From positions 39,017-103,016 of the forward strand of contig LGTG01000643.1 in NCBI GenBank assembly GCA_001190015.1: DNA of 64,000 nucleotides, given 5' to 3'. Source of the DNA: Candidatus Burkholderia crenata (GTDB lineage Bacteria; Pseudomonadota; Gammaproteobacteria; Burkholderiales; Burkholderiaceae). A model generated the notes under the pieces. It did no database searches. It was not told where the DNA came from and saw nothing but the letters and a program-made list of their open reading frames with translations. The translations under genes and the position numbers were made by a program. Shown one piece after another: positions 39,701 through 50,300 of the stretch (position 1 is its first letter; each line of letters starts with the position of its first letter).

Positions 39701-42272
39701 TTAACTGTTGGTCCACCCGGCCCAGGTATTCCAGTTCACCTTCTGCGTTCCAACGCGCCAAATCGCCCGACCGATACAGTCGTTCACCTTCGCCATACGG
39801 GTTCGCCACGAACCGCTCCGCCGTCAGGCCCGCGCGGTTCAAGTATCCCCGCGCCAGTCCCGCTCCACCAATGTACAGCTCACCCACAACACCCACCGGC
39901 ACCGGACGCAAGCCTTCATCCAGCACATAGGCCGGCGTGTTGCCCAGCGGCCGGCCAATCATCGGCGCGCGCGAGCCTTCCACTTCCTTCAGCCAAGTAC
40001 CGATCGCATACACTGTGGTCTCTGTCGGACCATAAATGTTTGCTGCCCGACATCCCGGCCAGCGGCGACGCACTGCCTCCACCAGTTCTGGCGGCAACGC
40101 CTCGCCCGCGAACACCACCGTGCTCGCGTCCAACCGCAGGTCACCGTGCTGTAGCAGTTGCGCGAATACCGAAGGCACAGCGCTAATCAAACTCCCCCTT
40201 TCGATCGAGCGTTCGCCCAGCACCAGAAGATCGCGCAACAAATTCACTCGGCCACCGCACAGCAGCGGCGCCAAAAGTTCGAATACTGATACGTCGAAAC
40301 TGAGTGATGTGGTCGCTAACACATCACCGAACGTGTCCGGGCCAAACGCCTCGTGCGCCCAACTCACGAAGTCCGTTGCGCTGCGCTGCGAAATCTCCAC
40401 GCCCTTCGGCTTGCCGGTCGAGCCCGATGTGTAGATCACATAAGCCGGATGCTCCGCGCGTAAGCGTCGCGGTTGAGGCGTCGGATTCTCTTGCGGCTGC
40501 GCCACCAGTGCCTGCTTCACCGCTTCGTCGTCCAGCTCCCAGGCGCGCACGTTGCTGTCCGGCAACGCCGCAATGCTGTCGCCAAGACCGAGCAGGCATG
40601 CAGGTTTGGCATCGACCAGCATGTACATCAGATGTTCCGCCGGATAGGCCGGGTCCAATGGCAAGTAGGCTGCCCCTGCCTTCAACACCCCCAGCATTGC
40701 CACCAGCAATTCCACCCGGCGCGGCAACGCCAGCGCCACCTTCTGTTCCGGTCCGACACCTTGTGAAATCAACCAGTGTGCGATCTGGTTGGCTCGGCAA
40801 TTGAGTTCGCGGTAATCGAGCGCAACTTCGTCGCAGAGCACGGCCATCGCTGTCGGTGTTCGTTCCACCTGGGCCTCGAACCATTCCGGCAACGTGACCT
40901 TCGGCAATGGGCGATCCGTGGCATTCCATTCGACCAGCAACTGCTGCCGTTCATCCGCCGTCAACAAATCGATGTCGACAATCGGGCACGATGAGTCTGT
41001 CACCACCGCTTCCAGCAATGTGCGAAATCGTGTCAGCAGGTTTTCCATCGTCCCATGTTCGAAACGGCCGCTCTGATAAGAAAGGTACAGCGTCAGTGTT
41101 TCGCGAGGCACCGCCATCAAGGTGACGGGATAGTGACTATCATGCTGTTCTCCCCCGTTGATTCTACTTAAGACGGTCCGCCCCAGCGCCGGCGCAATCG
41201 CCTGTGCGTCGAACGGATAGTTCTCGAAAATGAACAGCGTGTCGAACAACTGTCGTTGTCCAGCCAGACGTTGGATTTCTGCCAGATCCAGATACTGGTA
41301 CTCCAGCAAGCGTGCTTGCTCTCGTTGCAAGCGTTCCAACAACTCCGCCACGGTCTCTCCCGCTCGCCAGCGCAAGCGGAGCGGAACGGTATTGATGAAC
41401 AGGCCAATCATACGCTCCACGCCCGGCAACTCACCTGGCCGCCCCGCCACAGTGATCCCGAACACCACATCACGACTCGAACTCAGCTTGCCCAGCAGTA
41501 TTCCCCATGCCGCCTGCAACAACGTGTTCAGCGTCACCCCCTGCTGTCGTGCCTGCTGGTTCAACGCCTGAGTCAACTCAATCGGCAACGTCAGACTCGA
41601 TTTGCTCTGCGTCTGATCCTCGCTCGCACTCCTCCTCGCCAGCAGCGTTGGCCCCTCCAGACCGGACATATAATCTCCCCAGACCTGCTGCGCCGATGCC
41701 CGATCACGCCCCTGCAACCACCCAAGGTAGGTGCTGTACGGCGTCGTTTTCGGCAGCGATAACGCATCGCCCTGCGTCCGGTATAGCGTCAGCAGTTCTT
41801 CCAGCACTAGCGGCAATGACCAACCGTCCAGCAAAATATGGTGGTAAGTCAGCACCAGCTGAGTGCGTTCTTCCGGCAAACGCAGCCAACCGAACCGCAG
41901 CAACGGCGGTTGCGACAGATCGAAGCGTCGCTGACGATCTTCCGCATGCCACGCCGATTGCAACTCGGCTGCCCGCACAAGGGGTTCCGTTCGCCAATCG
42001 TGTTCCTTCCAGCAGGCCGCGACTTCCCGCAAGATCACTTGCACCGGCTCCCGACCGCCCGGATGCACAAATCCTGCCCGCAGATTTGCATGCCGACGGA
42101 TCAACGTATCTGCCGCTGCCCGCATGAGCCCGGCATCCACTTCGCCATCAAAATCAAGAAACAGTTGGGCAATATAGTTATCCGCATGTGCCAAGTCGTA
42201 ACCTGCGTGAAACAGAAAGCCCTTTTGGAGAGGCGACAGCGGATAAGTGGTTTCGATCTTCTTACGATCCAT
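34713..42272 (-). CDS. frsF: FrsF, bimodular NRPS (Ala, N-methyl-Ala)
   Basis: About 2519 residues from ATG 42272, overlapping the frsE stop by 11 nt. An in-frame ATG 102 nt upstream would run through frsE's end and lacks the family N-terminus. Order: C (42260-40960, HHILLDGWS); A1 (40950-39440); PCP (39430-39200, FFDLGGNSLLATRL); C (39190-37790, HHIGADGGS); A2 (from 37780) interrupted after A8 by an N-methyltransferase (36400-35350); A10 and PCP (35200-34740). Both A domains show the same code, D-V-F-S-V-A-I-V-Y-K, and are nearly identical in DNA. The known product has Ala then N-methyl-Ala here, matching one module without and one with methyltransferase. The C-terminal tail (ELDYLGSLYGS) equals that of FrsE. 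Confidence 0.93.
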   Translation of the reverse strand: MDRKKIETTYPLSPLQKGFLFHAGYDLAHADNYIAQLFLDFDGEVDAGLMRAAADTLIRRHANLRAGFVHPGGREPVQVILREVAACWKEHDWRTEPLVRAAELQSAWHAEDRQRRFDLSQPPLLRFGWLRLPEERTQLVLTYHHILLDGWSLPLVLEELLTLYRTQGDALSLPKTTPYSTYLGWLQGRDRASAQQVWGDYMSGLEGPTLLARRSASEDQTQSKSSLTLPIELTQALNQQARQQGVTLNTLLQAAWGILLGKLSSSRDVVFGITVAGRPGELPGVERMIGLFINTVPLRLRWRAGETVAELLERLQREQARLLEYQYLDLAEIQRLAGQRQLFDTLFIFENYPFDAQAIAPALGRTVLSRINGGEQHDSHYPVTLMAVPRETLTLYLSYQSGRFEHGTMENLLTRFRTLLEAVVTDSSCPIVDIDLLTADERQQLLVEWNATDRPLPKVTLPEWFEAQVERTPTAMAVLCDEVALDYRELNCRANQIAHWLISQGVGPEQKVALALPRRVELLVAMLGVLKAGAAYLPLDPAYPAEHLMYMLVDAKPACLLGLGDSIAALPDSNVRAWELDDEAVKQALVAQPQENPTPQPRRLRAEHPAYVIYTSGSTGKPKGVEISQRSATDFVSWAHEAFGPDTFGDVLATTSLSFDVSVFELLAPLLCGGRVNLLRDLLVLGERSIERGSLISAVPSVFAQLLQHGDLRLDASTVVFAGEALPPELVEAVRRRWPGCRAANIYGPTETTVYAIGTWLKEVEGSRAPMIGRPLGNTPAYVLDEGLRPVPVGVVGELYIGGAGLARGYLNRAGLTAERFVANPYGEGERLYRSGDLARWNAEGELEYLGRVDQQLKIRGFRIEPGEIEAALCRHPLVSQAVVIAREDTPGHKQLVGYVVLDDAAADGQMLRRFLSRHLPEYMVPSAVVVRAALPLTPNGKLDRKALPAPTFVSADGRAPRDEQEALLCDLFAEVLNLTQVTIDDNFFDLGGNSLLATRLIGRIRATQKRELSIRTLFEHPTVAGLAKQWSTDDAVRPPLQRQIRPETLPQSFAQQRLWFINQLEGPSPTYNIPVALRVSGPLDIAALDKALRDIMLRHESLRTVYLRSADDTPVQSILPVEHLNDNRLIVRALLDEEQLPPALCEACRYCFDLSREPSLRAELFPLRSGQQVLLLLLHHIGADGGSLPVLANDLGFAYEARRQGAEPTWQPLPVQYADYTLWQRQLLGDEKDPDSLICRQFAYWEEVLAGLPDLLRLPMDRPRPVEASYQGDYCEFTLDAGTLQQLKRMARRQGVTLSMTLQAGLAALLNRMGAGDDIPLGSPIAGRTDDALINLVGFFVNTWVLRVDTSGRPDFATLLGRVRSRALAAYAHQDVPFDRLVELLNPVRSISHHPLFQVNLALQNNVLPKFRFFGQAVALETVSSRTAKFDLFFNLCEMPADGSQPCYLHGYVEYASDLFNRDTVERLLTRFRTLLEAVVTDSSCPIADIDLLTADERQQLLVEWNATDRPLPKVTLPEWFEAQVERTPTAMAVLCDEVALDYRELNCRANQIAHWLISQGVGPEQKVALALPRRVELLVAMLGVLKAGAAYLPLDPAYPAEHLMYMLVDAKPACLLGLGDSIAALPDSNVRAWELDDEAVKQALVAQPQENPTPQPRRLRAEHPAYVIYTSGSTGKPKGVEISQRSATDFVSWAHEAFGPDTFGDVLATTSLSFDVSVFELLAPLLCGGRVNLLRDLLVLGERSIERGSLISAVPSVFAQLLQHGDLRLDASTVVFAGEALPPELVEAVRRRWPGCRVANIYGPTETTVYAIGTWLKEAEGSRAPMIGRPLDNTRAYVLDEGLRPVPVGVAGELYIGGTGLARGYLNRAGLTAERFVANPYGEGERLYRSGDLARWNAEGELEYLGRVDQQLKIRGFRIEPGEIEAALCRHPLVSQAVVIAREDTPGHKQLVGYVVLDDAAALQRDAEDETRQVQAWRQVYDTLYEAHCQQPFGENFGGWDSSYDGQPLPLEEMRAWRQATVERIRELQPRRVLEIGVGSGLLLAPLAPECEAYWGTDLSPTTIAVLERQLSEQTFGDRVRLFALGAHELLKLPEGNFDVIVINSVLQYFPNAAYLTEVIKQSLERLSPGGALYLGDVRNLALLDVFATAVDLCQVGTETDAASLRRRVEQRLLAEKELLVSPAFFSRLRETLPQIGAVDIRLKRGEAVNELNRYRYEAVLYKEPCEAVSLSKVETQTWSDVGNMSACRTRLMQYASMWRIEGIPNARLHGEVLVTRRLKSEEGLASWRRWLDESGGVEPEDLYRLGAELGYRVVLTWSNQPDHFDAVFLPEQQRGALDAVYRTPPVLKPLSGYVNNPANFEQFAAIRRYVGEQLPDYMVPAALVLLEGLPLTPNGKLDRRALPAPEFGTACYRAPGSKQEKVLAQLFAEVLGLPQVGVDDSFFDLGGDSIISIQLVSRARKAGWQLTPRDIFQQPTIAALARLITPLGNELATPASVAALRLDQKELDYLGSLYGS
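36382..37862 (-). repeat. ~1.5-kb near-identical A-domain repeat, copy in frsF module 2
   Basis: Matches 39553-41033 at an offset of 3171 bp. It covers the alanine A-domain core and the linker to the preceding C domain. Long runs, for example about 36960-37790, appear identical. Confidence 0.85.
39553..41033 (-). repeat. ~1.5-kb near-identical A-domain repeat, copy in frsF module 1
   Basis: Partner of 36382-37862. Differences cluster near the A8 end. Confidence 0.85.
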
Positions 42273-44307
42273 ACAATGAGCCCAGATAGTCGAGTTCGTC
42301 TTGATCAAGACGCAGCGCAGCCACAGACGCCGGCGTAGCCGGTTCGTTGCCCAGCGGCGTGATAAGGCGTGCAAGCGCTGCGATGGTGGGTTGTTGGAAG
42401 ATGTCGCGTGGTGTCAATTGCCAGCCTGCCTTGCGAGCCCGGCTTACCAACTGGATCGAGATGATGCTGTCACCGCCCAGGTCGAAGAAGCTGTCATCCA
42501 CCCCCACCTGCGGCAAACCCAGCACTTCGGCAAACAGTTGCGCTAGCACCTTTTCCTGCTTTGACCCCGGCGCTCGATAGCATGCCGTGCCAAACTCCGG
42601 CGCTGGTAGCGCGCGGCGGTCCAGCTTCCCGTTTGGTGTCAGTGGCAACCCCTCAAGCAGTACCAGCGCCGCCGGCACCATGTAATCCGGCAGTTGTTCT
42701 CCCACATATCGGCGTATTGCTGCGAACTGTTCGAAATTCGCCGGGTTGTTCACATACCCCGATAACGGTTTCAACACCGGTGGCGTCCTATACACCGCGT
42801 CCAGTGCACCCCGCTGCTGCTCCGGCAGAAACACCGCATCGAAATGATCCGGCTGGTTTGACCATGTCAACACCACCCGATAACCCAGCTCCGCCCCCAA
42901 TCGATACAGATCCTCCGGCTCGACCCCGCCCGACTCGTCCAGCCAACGTCGCCACGACGCCAACCCCTCCTCGGACTTCAGCCGCCGCGTTACCAATACC
43001 TCGCCATGCAACCGCGCGTTCGGAATTCCTTCTATCCGCCACATCGACGCATACTGCATCAGCCTTGTCCGGCAGGCCGACATATTCCCCACGTCCGACC
43101 ACGTCTGCGTTTCCACCTTCGACAGTGACACCGCTTCACACGGCTCCTTGTACAGTACCGCCTCGTAGCGGTAACGATTCAATTCGTTCACCGCCTCGCC
43201 TCGCTTCAGGCGAATATCCACTGCACCAATCTGTGGCAACGTCTCACGCAACCGGCTGAAAAACGCCGGCGACACCAGCAGTTCCTTTTCTGCCAGCAAA
43301 CGCTGCTCCACTCGACGCCGCAAGCTCGCCGCATCCGTCTCAGTGCCCACCTGACACAAATCCACTGCCGTAGCAAACACATCCAGTAGCGCCAAATTGC
43401 GCACGTCCCCCAAATACAGTGCCCCGCCCGGTGACAACCGCTCCAGCGACTGCTTAATCACTTCCGTCAGGTACGCTGCGTTCGGGAAGTACTGCAACAC
43501 CGAATTGATCACGATCACATCGAAGTTCCCTTCTGGCAGCTTCAACAGTTCATGCGCCCCTAGCGCGAACAGCCTCACCCGGTCTCCGAAGGTCTGCTCT
43601 GACAGTTGCCGCTCCAGCACTGCGATCGTCGTCGGTGACAGATCCGTGCCCCAGTAGGCTTCGCATTCCGGCGCCAGCGGCGCCAGCAGCAAGCCGCTCC
43701 CCACCCCAATTTCCAGTACCCGGCGCGGCTGCAACTCGCGAATCCGCTCCACCGTTGCCTGGCGCCAGGCACGCATCTCTTCCAGCGGCAATGGCTGACC
43801 GTCGTAACTACTGTCCCATCCGCCGAAGTTCTCCCCGAACGGCTGCTGACAGTGCGCCTCGTACAGCGTGTCGTACACCTGCCGCCACGCCTGAACCTTT
43901 CGCGTCTCGTCTTCCGCGTCGCGCTGCAATGCCGCGGCATCATCCAGCACCACATACCCGACCAATTGCTTATGTCCGGGCGTGTCTTCCCGTGCAATCA
44001 CCACTGCCTGTGAAACCAATGGATGTCGACACAACGCCGCCTCGATCTCACCTGGTTCAATGCGAAAGCCTCGGATCTTCAACTGTTGGTCCAACCGGCC
44101 CAGGTACTCCAGTTCGCCTTCCGCGTTCCAACGCGCCAAATCGCCCGACCGATACAGTCGTTCACCTTCGCCATACGGGTTTGCCACGAACCGCTCCGCC
44201 GTCAGGCCCGCGCGGTTCAAGTATCCCCGCGCCAGTCCAGTTCCACCAATGTACAGCTCGCCCGCAACACCCAACGGCACCGGACGCAAGCCTTCATCCA
44301 GCACATG
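41233..44307 (-). repeat. ~3.1-kb near-identical block at the frsE/frsF junction
   Basis: Partner of 33684-36758. The block ends at 44307, where the frsE serine A domain and the frsF alanine A domain diverge (…CCAGCACAT then different sequence). Confidence 0.85.
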
Positions 44308-47300
44308 AATCCGCGTATTCCAGATCGGCTTGCCGATCTGGATCGAACTTCCAGTATCGTTCGGATCACAGGCATGCGCGGTAACGTCCACAGCGGCTTC
44401 GGTCGGACCGTAGAGGTTGTGTAACGGTCGTTTCAACACGTGTTGCTGCAATGCAGCCAGATTACCAGACAAGACTTCACCACTGCACAGAACACGCTTC
44501 AAACTCAAGCATTGACGGCTGCTCGGCTCGTTTAGGAAGGCATCGAGCATGGAAGGAACGAAATGGAGGGTGGTGACACCTTGACGCTGAATCAGCTCCG
44601 CCAGATATGCCGGATCCCGATGTCCGTCCGGTACAGCCATCACCAGCCTCGCCCCATTGAGTAACGGCCAGAAAAATTCCCAGACCGAGACATCGAAACT
44701 GAACGGAGTTTTTTGCAGAACTACATCGCTAGCGTCCAGTCGATAGGCCGATTGCATCCACGTCAGCCGATTGACGATTCCATGGTGCGTGTTGACCACT
44801 CCCTTGGGTAGGCCGGTCGAACCGGAGGTATAGATGACATAAGCGGCATCCAGCGGACGCAATGGTTGCTTTCGCTCTGTCACCACCATGTCGCGATCAT
44901 CGAGGTGATTTCGCGCTGCCGTCCACTCAGGGGCATCCAGCAGCAACACCTGAGTCCCTGCAGCGGGCGACAGAGCCTCGACCATCGACCCATTGGTCAA
45001 CAACGCTCGCGGTCTGGCATCTGTCAGCATGAAGTCGAGGCGGTTCCTCGGATAGTCGGCATCCAGTGGCAGATAGGCTGCGCCGCTTTTCACGACCGCC
45101 AACAACGCGATGACCAGATCGATTGAACGCGGCAATGCCACGGCGACCACATCGTCCGGCCCGATACTGTGCATCAACAACCATCTGGCGAGTCGATTGG
45201 CGCACGCATTCAGGACCGCATAACTTAGCGTTTGGGACCCAAAAGTTAGCGCAGAGGCATCGGGTGTCAACCGTACCTGACGCTCGAACAACTGCGCGAG
45301 GTCCGCCGATGGACAAGCGTGCTGAGTGTCGTTCCACTGCGCGATCCCGTTGGCCTGCTCCGGCGGCAGTAGATCCAATTGAGCGATCGGTTGGGTGGAA
45401 TCAACCGCAAACGCTTCCAGTACGCATTGCAGGTAGGCGGCGATACGCTCGATATCGCAACGCCGATAACAATCTGGTCGGTAGCTGAACAGCAGGGACA
45501 GACCTGCCTGCGGGTTGACGATCAATCCGAGCGGATAGTGGGTTGTGCTGCCGCCGCTTACCACCTTGACGCGGGGGCCTGACGCTTCGTCTTCGTCGTT
45601 GGCATGGACTGGATAGTTTTCAAACGCATAGACCGAATCGAACAAATCCCTGTGGCTGGCCTGACTCTGAATCTCGACCAAATCCAAGTACTGGTGCTCT
45701 AACAGATCGACCTGCTCCGACTGTATGCGCTTTAGCACGTCGCCGATGGATTCTCCGCGCGACCAGCGCACCCGTAATGGGATAGTATTAATGAACAGGC
45801 CAATCATGTCTTCTATACCGTTCAGCTCCGCAGGGCGCCCTGCCACGTTGGAACCGAACATCACGTCTTGGCTTGTCGTGAGACACCCGAGCACCCTACC
45901 CCAAGCGCCTTGTATCACGGTATTCAACGTCACCCCCAACTGTTCGGCAAGCGCAGTCAGCCCGCTCGCCAGTGCGTCGGGCAACGCCCGTTCATAGGTC
46001 TCCTGGATCACGTACTCCGTGGGCGCGGCTGGAGCCAGCAACGTCGGGGTAACCAAATCGCGCAAATATCCGCGCCAGGCCATCCGGTCGGGCTCCAGAT
46101 CGCGCCTAGCCAGCCAATCCAGATAATCGCGATATGGCGTCACGCGCGGTATGGCGCGCAGATCGCCGCCGCTTCGATACAATTTCATCAACTCGCGCCA
46201 TAACAGTGGCCCAGACCAACCATCCAGCAGGATGTGATGGTTGCTCATGATCAGCCGGTGGCGATCGACAGCGAGTCGGATCAGCACGAAAGACAACAAC
46301 GGCGCATGAGACAGATCGAACCGCTGATGACGGTCTTCCTCCTGCATTTGTTCAAGTACCGCCTGCTGCTCGTCCTCCCCCAGCATGGACAAGTCAATTT
46401 CCTGCCAAGGTAGTGCCGAAAGCGGCACGATAACCTGCACTGGCTGTCCGCGGCCCAGATCAACGAAACACGCGCGCAAATTGCTGTGCTGCAGCAGCAG
46501 GCCGTGTACCGCTTGCTTGAGCGCACCGGCGTCGAGTTCGCCTTCTAGCGCGTAGATCAATCGCTCGACATAGGGATCGACGCCCGCCGGATCGTACAGA
46601 CCGTGGAACAGTAGTCCCTTCTGCAGCGGAGACAACGGCAAGACCTCTTCGATCCGCGGATATTCCACCTCCAGTTGCTCAATCTGCGCCTGATGCAAGT
46701 GAACGAGGGGCAGATCCGACGGCGTGCGGCCTCCTGCCCCCGGCCTTGTCACATGCTCAGCTAAAGCCATTGCGGCCTGCTGCCACAACTGTGCCAGTTC
46801 GGCAATCTCGTCCGAGGAGAACAATTCGCTGCCCCAGGACCAAATGGCGGTTAATTCCGGCCCATGTGTTCGGTCCAAGGTATGTGCGTCAAACGACAGC
46901 GGATGCGGCAGGGGCATTTCCGGATCCTGCCCCGCCTCGATGCCCACGTCTGAGGCCAGTTGCCAGTCGCCCCCCTCCGATGCCGCAAAGCGGCCAAGAT
47001 AGTTGAAACCGATTTGTGGCTGTCCGTGTGCGGCAAGCTCTGCAGCGGTACCCTGGTTCAAGTAGCGGAGCAAGCCGAAGCCCAGGCCCCGGTCCGGCAA
47101 CGCATGAAGTTGCTCCTTTACCGACTTCAGCAGACGGCCCAGGCTAGCGCCCTCCCCTAGTGCGTCGTCCAGATCGACGGCATCCAGTCTCACTCGCACC
47201 GGGAACAGACTGGTAAACCAACCAACCGTACGCGACAGGTCGATCGCGGTGTCCTGGGTCTCGCGACCGTGCCCTTCCAGGTCGAATAGCAACGCATCGG

Positions 47301-50300
47301 GGGCATGGCCCATGCATTGGCGCCGCCAAGCTGCCATGGCGAGCACAAACACGGTTAACAACACATCGTTCGCCTGCGCATGAAAGCGCGTTGCAGCCTG
47401 AGTCAGTAACGCTTGGGTCGTCCGGACGGGCAGTGATAGGCTGAGACTCTGTTTGGTTCGGGTGGTATCGCGGGCTGGATCGAATGCCCGTCGTCCGAGC
47501 GGCATATCGGTCGTCGACAGCATCGAGCACCAGTACGCCAGCTCGGCTTCGCGCTGCGGAGACTGTGCATCCCGTTGCAAACACAGTGCCCAGTTGCGGA
47601 ACGACGTGCCAACCGGATCGAGCGAAATAGCGCACCCCACGCACACGTCCGCCCAAGCTTGCTGCCAATCCGATAGCAACACACGCCACGACACGCCGTC
47701 CACGGCCAGATGGTGAATGACAAGACGTAACCACCCTTCTTCCGAACCGGCATCTAGCCACACCACTTGCACCAGTCGACCACATTCGCTATCCAGACGC
47801 AGGATTGCCTCGTCCGTTTCACGGGCCAGCACCACCTGTCGCTCGACGGCATCGACTCCCACGATCTCGATACGACGCACGCAATCCTCGGCCCTCGTCG
47901 TACCCACCGGTAGAATCGTCATGCGCGCTTCGCCATCGTCCTCGTGTAGACGCATGCGCAACGCATCGTGGTGATCGAGCAGCGCCTGGACCATTGCCAG
48001 CAAGTCGGCGCGCCGCAACCCAGACGGCGCACGCAACAGTTGCGACTGATGGAAAAGACGATATGGGCCGTTTTCCCACATCCAGCGTAGAATCGGCGTC
48101 AGCGTCAGGTCACCACACGGCTCCTCTTGCACAGAGTCCACCCCATTTGTCAACGGCAACATCACCGTAGCCAGATCCTGCACGCGCGGATAGCGAAACA
48201 CCTGGTTCGGCGTCACGTGCCAGCCACGCTTGCGCGCGCGGCTGGCCAGTTGGATGGAACTGATGCTGTCGCCGCCCAGATCAAAGAAGGCGTCGTCGAT
48301 ACCTACTTGAGGCAAATCGAGTACTTGCGCGAACAGTTGACATAGGGTGCACTCTTTTGCCGTGCGTGGCTCGCGATATCCTTCTGTGACGAATACCGGC
48401 GCAGGCAGGGCACTGCGGTCGAGTTTGCCGTTCGGCGTTCGGGGCAAAGCCGATAGCTCGACCAGCACCGCGGGAACCATATGATCGGTCAGGTGCTCGG
48501 CCAACTCACGGCGCATGGCGCGCGGCTCCAGCATAACGCCCTCCTTGGGCACGACGTAGCCAACCAGTTGCTTTGCCCCCGGTACCTCCTCCCAAGCTAC
48601 GACAGTCGCTTGGGCCACGCCTGGTAGCTGGCGAAGCGCCGCCTCAATCTCAGCCGGTTCGATCCGGAAACCTCGGATCTTGACCTGATGGTCAACGCGT
48701 CCCAAATAGTCGAGCCGGCCATCGATGTCGCGCCGTGCGAGATCGCCCGTCCGGTACATCTGCCAACCTGGCTCGAATGGATTGGCGACAAAACGCTCCG
48801 CGGTAAGACCCGGGCGGCTCAAATAACCTCGAGCCAAACCTTCCCCGGCAACGTATAGCTCACCCATCACGCCCGCCGGGACGGGTTGCATCCCTGCATC
48901 CAGCAAGTAGAGTCGGGTATTGGCATTCGGCGCCCCCATCGGCGGGAGTGCACGGCCGGACAGGGGCTGACTCATCGTCGCGCATACGGTTACTTCAGAC
49001 GAACCGTAACCGTTAACCATGAATCGATCCGCGGACCAACGCTCAACCAGATGGGCCGGACAATGCTCACCTGCCACCATGATGCGGACCGTACGAGGCA
49101 GACGGTCGGCGCACAACGTGTCCAACGCGGATGGCGGCACCACCATATGACTCAACCGGTGCCGAGTCACCAATGCGGTCATTGTCTCAACGTTCAGCGC
49201 TTCTTTGATGCTGGATACCAACACCAGGCGCGCGCCTGTCAACAGAGACGTGCAAATTTCGAACAGCGCCGCGCCGAAGCTCAAGAAGGCGAATTGCAAC
49301 ACGCTCGATTCAGCGGACACGCCGAATCGCTCGATTTGGCTGGCACGTAAGCTGACGATACCCTGGTGGGTCACCATCACGCCCTTCGGACGGCCTGTCG
49401 AACCGGAGGTATAGATCACGCAAACAGGGTGCTGAGGCTGCAATGGACACAGCCGTTCCGATTGAACCAAGTTGCATCCTGACATCTGCGAAATCGCGTC
49501 CCGAACCGAATCGGCATCCAGCGCCAGCACCGGTATCCCCGCGCATTCGGACAGGCTACCGAGCTGCGCGTTGACAGTCATCAACAGCGTCGGCTTTGCA
49601 TCGGCCAGCATGTATGCCAGCCGCTCTGCCGGATACTCTGGATCTAGCGGCAAATACGCCGCGCCCGCCTTAGTCACGCCGAGCAAAGCCACGACCATAT
49701 CCAGCGATCTCGGAACGGCCAACGCGACCCTGCCTTCCGGCCCGAGACCCGCGGCAACCAGCATCCGTGCCAAGCGATTGGCCTGTTTGTTTAGTTCAGC
49801 GTAGCTCAGTACTTCATCGCCAAACGCCAGCGCTACCGCCTCTGGTGTAAGCGCCGCCTGCGTTTCGAATGCTTCTGCCAGCGTCAACGCGGGGAGTGGC
49901 CGAGTCGTCGCGTTCCACTCCAGCAAAGCTTGTTCGCGCTCTGATCTCTCCAGTAAATCAAGGATGGCAATCGACTGCGACGGTGCTGCGGACCAGATTT
50001 CCAGTAAGCGGCTCAAGCGATAGGCCAATCGAACCGCGCTGGGAGGATCGAACAGGTCGCATGCGTATTCGAGATCGCCCGTCACGCCCAGCGGGTGCCC
50101 GTCGTCGCTCATTGTCTCAAACAGATTGAAGGCGAGGTCGAACTTCGCTGTACCTGTACCAAGCACTTGCTGCTCCACCACCAGTCCGCCCAATCGAAAT
50201 CGGGCACGCTGATTGTTCTGCAAAACCAATACCACCTGGAACAGCGGATGATACGAAGTGGAACGGATCGGATTCAACTGCTCGACCAGCCACTCGAAGG

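Noticed and set aside
42272..42374. Upstream in-frame ATGs giving longer FrsF (42374) and FrsG (34825) starts
   Set aside because: The extensions run through the end of the preceding gene. The identical MDRKKIETTYPLSPLQ start at the gene junction is where the docking/C region begins.
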